Of a stretch of 64,000 bases of DNA, positions 60,750-64,000 are shown piece after piece. The first letter of the stretch is position 1, and each line of letters opens with the position of its first letter. The translations under genes and the position numbers were made by a program. The DNA is from Streptomyces sp. KL109B (lineage in GTDB: Bacteria > Actinomycetota > Actinomycetes > Streptomycetales > Streptomycetaceae), in NCBI RefSeq assembly GCF_030766935.1, contig NZ_JASERL010000005.1, positions 558,001-622,000 on the forward strand. Reading direction: 5' to 3'. The notes below the pieces were generated by a model. That model made no database searches. It was not told where the DNA came from and saw nothing but the letters and a program-made list of their open reading frames with translations.

Positions 60750-62327
60750 TCACCAACTCGTCTTGCGGTGCAACTCCCACATCATCATGATCGTCGACGG
60801 GTCGAGCGCCCGCTCCCCGCCCGAGATCTCCTCGCTCGCCGCGATGTACTGCTTGCCCTGCCACAGCGGCAGCAGCCGCGCGTCCCGCACCATGATGTGC
60901 TGGGCCTGCTCGAACTGCCGCACCACGGCGCCGCGGTCGCTCACCTTCCGGGACTGCGGCAGCAGTTGGTCGGTGATCTCCGGCGAGTCGTACGGCGTAC
61001 TCAGGGCGTTCTTCTTGCCCACGAAGGGGGCGATGAAGTTGTCGGCGTCCGGGAAGTCGGGGAACCAGCCGCGCCCGAACACCGGGTACTCGCCCTTCTT
61101 GTAGCCCTGTTCGAAGGACTTCCAGGGGCGGCTCTTGAGCGTCACGTCGAACAGCTTCGACGCCTCCAACTGCCGCTTGAGCTCCTCGAATTCGGGCTTG
61201 GTGGCGGAGCCGTAGCGGTCGGACGCGTACCAGAGGGTGAGCGGGACGGGCGCGTTGATGCCCGCCTTGGAGAGGATCTCGGCGGCCTTCGCCGCGCTCG
61301 GTTCGTTGAACTCGTCGAAGAAGTCGGTGGTGTGGCCCGCGAGGCCCCTGGGGACCATCGAGTACAGCGGTTCCACGGTGTTCGCGTACACCTTCTCCGC
61401 GATGGCCCCGCGGTCGACGATCTGGGCGACCGCGCGGCGCACGGCGGTCTTGCCCGCCCACGGGTCCTTCGGGTTGAAGACCAGGTAGCTGATCTCCGTG
61501 CCCGCGCCCTCGACGAGTTGCAGGCCGCCTGCGGCCTGCTTGTCCTGGAGGCGCATGATGTCGTCGGCCGCGAGCCCGCGGAAGGTCGCGTCGATCTTCT
61601 TCGCCTTCAGGGCGTCGACCATCGCGGACGACGTCTTGTAGTAGCGGATCGTCACCGCGTTGTTCTTGCGGTTCGCGAAGCCGTCGTAGTGCTCGTTGCG
61701 TACGAGTTCGGCCTTGCGGCCGTCGACGTACGACTGGAGCGCGTACGGCCCCGAACCGGTCACCTTGCCGTCGCGGCGCGCGGAGTCGGCCGGGTAGTCG
61801 TCGGGGTCGACGATCGACATGGCGGGGGTGGAGAGCACGAACGGGAAGGTCGCGTCCGGCTTGGTGAGGCGGAACGTTACTCCTCGCTCACCCCGCGTCT
61901 CCACGCGGTCGAGGCTGCCCAGCAGACCCGCCGGGCCGCCGCCCCCGCCGACCTTGCGGACCCGGTCGATGGAGTACTTCACGGCCTTCGCGTCGAGCGC
62001 GTCGCCGTTGGAGAACTTCATGTCCTCGCGCAGCTCGCAGTGGTAGACGCGGTTGGCGGAGTCCTCGAAGCGGCACTCGGCCGCGTCCGCCTGCGGTTCG
62101 GCGGCGCCCGACGGCAGGGACACCAGCGTCTGGTACACGTTGCGGAACAGCTCCCAGGAGCCGTCCCAGGACGCCGCGGGGTCCAGCGTGCTCGGCACGC
62201 TGGTGGTGCCCACGGCGATGGGTTTCTCGTCGGAACCCTCGCTCGACCCCATCAGCCCGCACCCGGCGAGCAGGGTCATCGACGCGAATGCCGCCCACGC
62301 GCGCGGGGCAAGGAACCGGTTGAACAC
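60750..62327 (-). CDS. Peptide/nickel-type ABC transporter substrate-binding lipoprotein
   Basis: A 525-residue family-5 binding protein. The lipobox is LLAGC (Cys23). It has DPAASWDGSWELFRNVYQTLVSL, LREDMKFSNGDALDAKAVKYSIDRV, GSGPYALQSY and LVFNPKDPWAGKTAVRRAVAQIVDR. Substrates are usually oligopeptides. No permease or ATPase gene is next to it, so it may serve a distant transporter. GTG 62327 follows GAGGAGCG. A long hairpin lies just upstream. Confidence 0.9.
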   Translation of the reverse strand: MFNRFLAPRAWAAFASMTLLAGCGLMGSSEGSDEKPIAVGTTSVPSTLDPAASWDGSWELFRNVYQTLVSLPSGAAEPQADAAECRFEDSANRVYHCELREDMKFSNGDALDAKAVKYSIDRVRKVGGGGGPAGLLGSLDRVETRGERGVTFRLTKPDATFPFVLSTPAMSIVDPDDYPADSARRDGKVTGSGPYALQSYVDGRKAELVRNEHYDGFANRKNNAVTIRYYKTSSAMVDALKAKKIDATFRGLAADDIMRLQDKQAAGGLQLVEGAGTEISYLVFNPKDPWAGKTAVRRAVAQIVDRGAIAEKVYANTVEPLYSMVPRGLAGHTTDFFDEFNEPSAAKAAEILSKAGINAPVPLTLWYASDRYGSATKPEFEELKRQLEASKLFDVTLKSRPWKSFEQGYKKGEYPVFGRGWFPDFPDADNFIAPFVGKKNALSTPYDSPEITDQLLPQSRKVSDRGAVVRQFEQAQHIMVRDARLLPLWQGKQYIAASEEISGGERALDPSTIMMMWELHRKTSW

Positions 62328-62375
62328 GCGCTCGCTCCTCGATCAGCCATGCCAAGGTCGGCCGACAATATCGCA

Positions 62376-62413
62376 GTGCCCCGCCGGTTCAACTGGTTGA
62401 ACCGGCGGGGCAC
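62376..62413 (-). terminator. Perfect 18-bp inverted repeat, terminator of the SDR pair
   Basis: The arms GTGCCCCGCCGGTTCAAC and GTTGAACCGGCGGGGCAC are perfectly complementary around a 2-nt centre. It lies 79 nt past the leftward SDR stop and 49 nt before the binding-protein start, so it isolates the two units. Confidence 0.9.
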
Positions 62414-62491
62414 TTCAGGAGCGCGACCCTTTGTCGGACGTTGTCGCCAACGCCCGGAATCTGACGTCGGCGCGGGCCGCTCACGACGGAT

Positions 62492-63259
62492 CTATTCGAC
62501 GCCTGCGTTGAGGAACTTGCCGCCGTCCACGACGAGGTTCTGCCCGGTGATCCAGCCGGACTGATCGGAGGTCAGGAACGCGGCGGCGCCCCCGATGTCC
62601 TCCGGCACGCCGAGCCGGCCCAGCGGGTACGTCGCCGCGACCTCGGCCTCCCGGCCCTCGTAGAGGGCCTCGGCGAACTTGGTCTTCACGACCGCCGGGG
62701 CGATCGAGTTGACCCGCACCTGCGGCGCGAACTCGTGCGCCAGCTGCAGCGTCAGGTTGACCATGGCGGCCTTGCTGACGCCGTACGCGCCGATGAACGG
62801 CGAGGCGGAGACGCCGGCGACGGACGCGATGTTGACGATCGCGCCGCCGTTGTCCCGCTGCCACGCCTTCCACGTCTGCTGGGCGAAGCCGAGCGCGGAG
62901 ACGACGTTGGTCTCGAAGACCTTGCGCGCCACGTTCAGGTCGAGGTCGGCGATCGGGCCGAACACCGGGTTCGTACCGGCGTTGTTGACGAGGTAGTCGA
63001 CGCGGCCGAACGCCTCCATGGCGCGCTCGACGGCGGCGGCCTGGTGGGACTCGTCGTGCGCCTTGCCCGCTACGTAGATGACGCGGTCGGAGCCGAGCCG
63101 CTCGACGGCCTCCTTGAGGGCGTCCTCGCCGCGTCCGGTGATGCAGACGCGGTCGCCGCGCGCGACGAGGGCCTCGGTGACGCCGTAGCCGATGCCGCGG
63201 CTCGCACCCGTGACGAGGGCGACCTTTCCGGAGGGCTCCGGGAGTGCGGAAGTGGTCAT
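62492..63259 (-). CDS. FabG-like short-chain dehydrogenase
   Basis: A 255-residue SDR: VTGASRGIGYGVTEALVARG, CITGRGEDALKEAVERLG, YLVNNAGTNPVFGPI, AIVNIASVAGVSASPFIGAY followed by GVSKAAM, and a C-terminal VPEDIGGAAAFLTSDQSGWITGQ. Close to 3-oxoacyl-ACP reductases. It starts 17 nt after the upstream reductase gene and is cotranscribed with it. Confidence 0.9.
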   Translation of the reverse strand: MTTSALPEPSGKVALVTGASRGIGYGVTEALVARGDRVCITGRGEDALKEAVERLGSDRVIYVAGKAHDESHQAAAVERAMEAFGRVDYLVNNAGTNPVFGPIADLDLNVARKVFETNVVSALGFAQQTWKAWQRDNGGAIVNIASVAGVSASPFIGAYGVSKAAMVNLTLQLAHEFAPQVRVNSIAPAVVKTKFAEALYEGREAEVAATYPLGRLGVPEDIGGAAAFLTSDQSGWITGQNLVVDGGKFLNAGVE

Positions 63260-63276
63260 GTCCGTTTCCCCCGGCC

Positions 63277-64000
63277 TCAGTTGAGCGGTCCGCCGGCCAC
63301 GTACATGACCTGGCCCGAGACGAATCCGGCGGCCTCGCCGGTGAAGAAGGCGATGGCGTTGGCGATGTCCTCGGGGCGGCCCACGCGCTGCACCGGGATC
63401 TGGGTCGCGGCGGCGGCCTGGAACTCCTCGAAGCCCATGCCGACGCGCTCGGCGGTGGCCGCCGTCATGTCGGTGACGATGAAGCCGGGGGCGACGGAGT
63501 TGGCGGTGACGCCGAACTTGCCGAGCTCCTTGGCGAGGGTCTTCGTGAAGCCCTGCAGACCGGCCTTGGCGGCGGAGTAGTTGACCTGGCCGCGGTTGCC
63601 GAGCGCCGAGGACGAGGACAGGTTCACGATGCGGCCGAACTTGGCGTCCACCATGTGCTTCTGGACGGCCTTCGACATCAGGAACGCGCCGCGCAGGTGC
63701 ACGTTCATGACCGTGTCCCAGTCGTTGGCGCTCATCTTGAACAGCAGGTTGTCGCGCAGCACGCCCGCGTTGTTCACGAGGATCGTGGGGGCGCCGAGCT
63801 CCTCGGCGATGCGCGCGACGGCGGCCTCGGTCTGCGCCTCGTCGGAGACGTCGCAGCCGACGGCAAGGGCCTTGCCACCGGCGGCGGTGATCTTCTCGAC
63901 GGTGTCCTTGCAGGCGGCCTCGTCGAGGTCGATCACGGCGACGGCGCGGCCCTCTTCGGCCAGACGGATCGCGGTGGCGGCGCCGATGCCGCGCGCGGCT
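63277..64000 (-). CDS. fabG: 3-oxoacyl-ACP reductase-like SDR (N-terminus outside window)
   Basis: The frame is open to the window edge (ARGIGAATAIRLAEEGRAVA, the tail of the cofactor loop), so ~20 N-terminal residues are missing. It has CDVSDEAQTEAAVARIAEELG, LVNNAGVLRDNLLFKMSANDWDTVMNVHLRGAF, IVNLSSSSALGNRGQVNYSAAKAGLQGFTKTLA and ANSVAPGFIVTDMTAAT, all typical of FabG. A 17-nt gap to the next SDR indicates an operon of two reductases. Confidence 0.92.
   Translation of the reverse strand, partial: AARGIGAATAIRLAEEGRAVAVIDLDEAACKDTVEKITAAGGKALAVGCDVSDEAQTEAAVARIAEELGAPTILVNNAGVLRDNLLFKMSANDWDTVMNVHLRGAFLMSKAVQKHMVDAKFGRIVNLSSSSALGNRGQVNYSAAKAGLQGFTKTLAKELGKFGVTANSVAPGFIVTDMTAATAERVGMGFEEFQAAAATQIPVQRVGRPEDIANAIAFFTGEAAGFVSGQVMYVAGGPLN

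Overview
The window is very GC-rich, has strong third-codon GC bias, and carries leaderless and GTG starts, Tat signals, Cys-type lipoboxes and an actinobacterial-type iron box. All of this points to a Streptomyces chromosome. No rRNA, tRNA, transposase or CRISPR array was seen. The right half (about 29-64 kb) looks like ordinary conserved arm/core sequence, including a divergent EF-Tu (tuf3 type), uppP, ung and paired fabG-like reductases. The left half (1-28 kb) is accessory specialised metabolism.

Region 1 (1-14.5 kb) is part of an unidentified thiazoline/thiazole NRPS cluster that begins before the window. It holds the end of a carrier-thioesterase protein, a docking-Cy-A-PCP protein, a GMC oxidoreductase, a type II thioesterase, a Cy-A-PCP-TE protein and a BBE-like flavin oxidase, nearly all translationally coupled. 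A free-standing SagB-type azoline oxidase and an AraC-type regulator with a reversed domain order face the operon. Both adenylation domains show cysteine-type specificity residues, so a Cys-derived ring system, probably oxidised to thiazole, is the simplest prediction.

Region 2 (14.7-28 kb) is an enterobactin-type catecholate siderophore locus. Running leftward from one iron box at 25.9 kb are an enterochelin-esterase homologue, a binding lipoprotein, dhbA, dhbC, dhbE, dhbB (isochorismatase only), a separate aryl carrier protein and a one-module Ser-specific dhbF (C-A-PCP-TE). Running rightward are two FecCD permeases. The transporter ATPase, an MbtH-like protein and a phosphopantetheinyl transferase are not in the window.

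Region 3 (28-64 kb) holds housekeeping and regulator/enzyme pairs: YbaK, XRE-cupin with EamA, several MFS exporters, gamma-carbonic-anhydrase-like and acetyltransferase left-handed helices, DedA and VTT membrane proteins, a secreted esterase plus GH3 beta-glucosidase, a spermidine-synthase-like protein, EF-Tu, UppP, short-chain reductases, apolipoprotein N-acyltransferase, uracil-DNA glycosylase, an oligopeptide-type binding protein and two SDRs.

Two themes cut across regions. (i) A dispersed intergenic GC-rich element (core like CAAGCCCCTGCGGCGATTGA) occurs at five places, lies inside the siderophore operon, and supplies the last codons and stop of at least two genes. (ii) Short codon-periodic minisatellites (9, 12 or 18 bp) lie in several genes. 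In one FAD monooxygenase they have caused frameshifts, next to a deletion that also removed the start of the divergent TetR gene.
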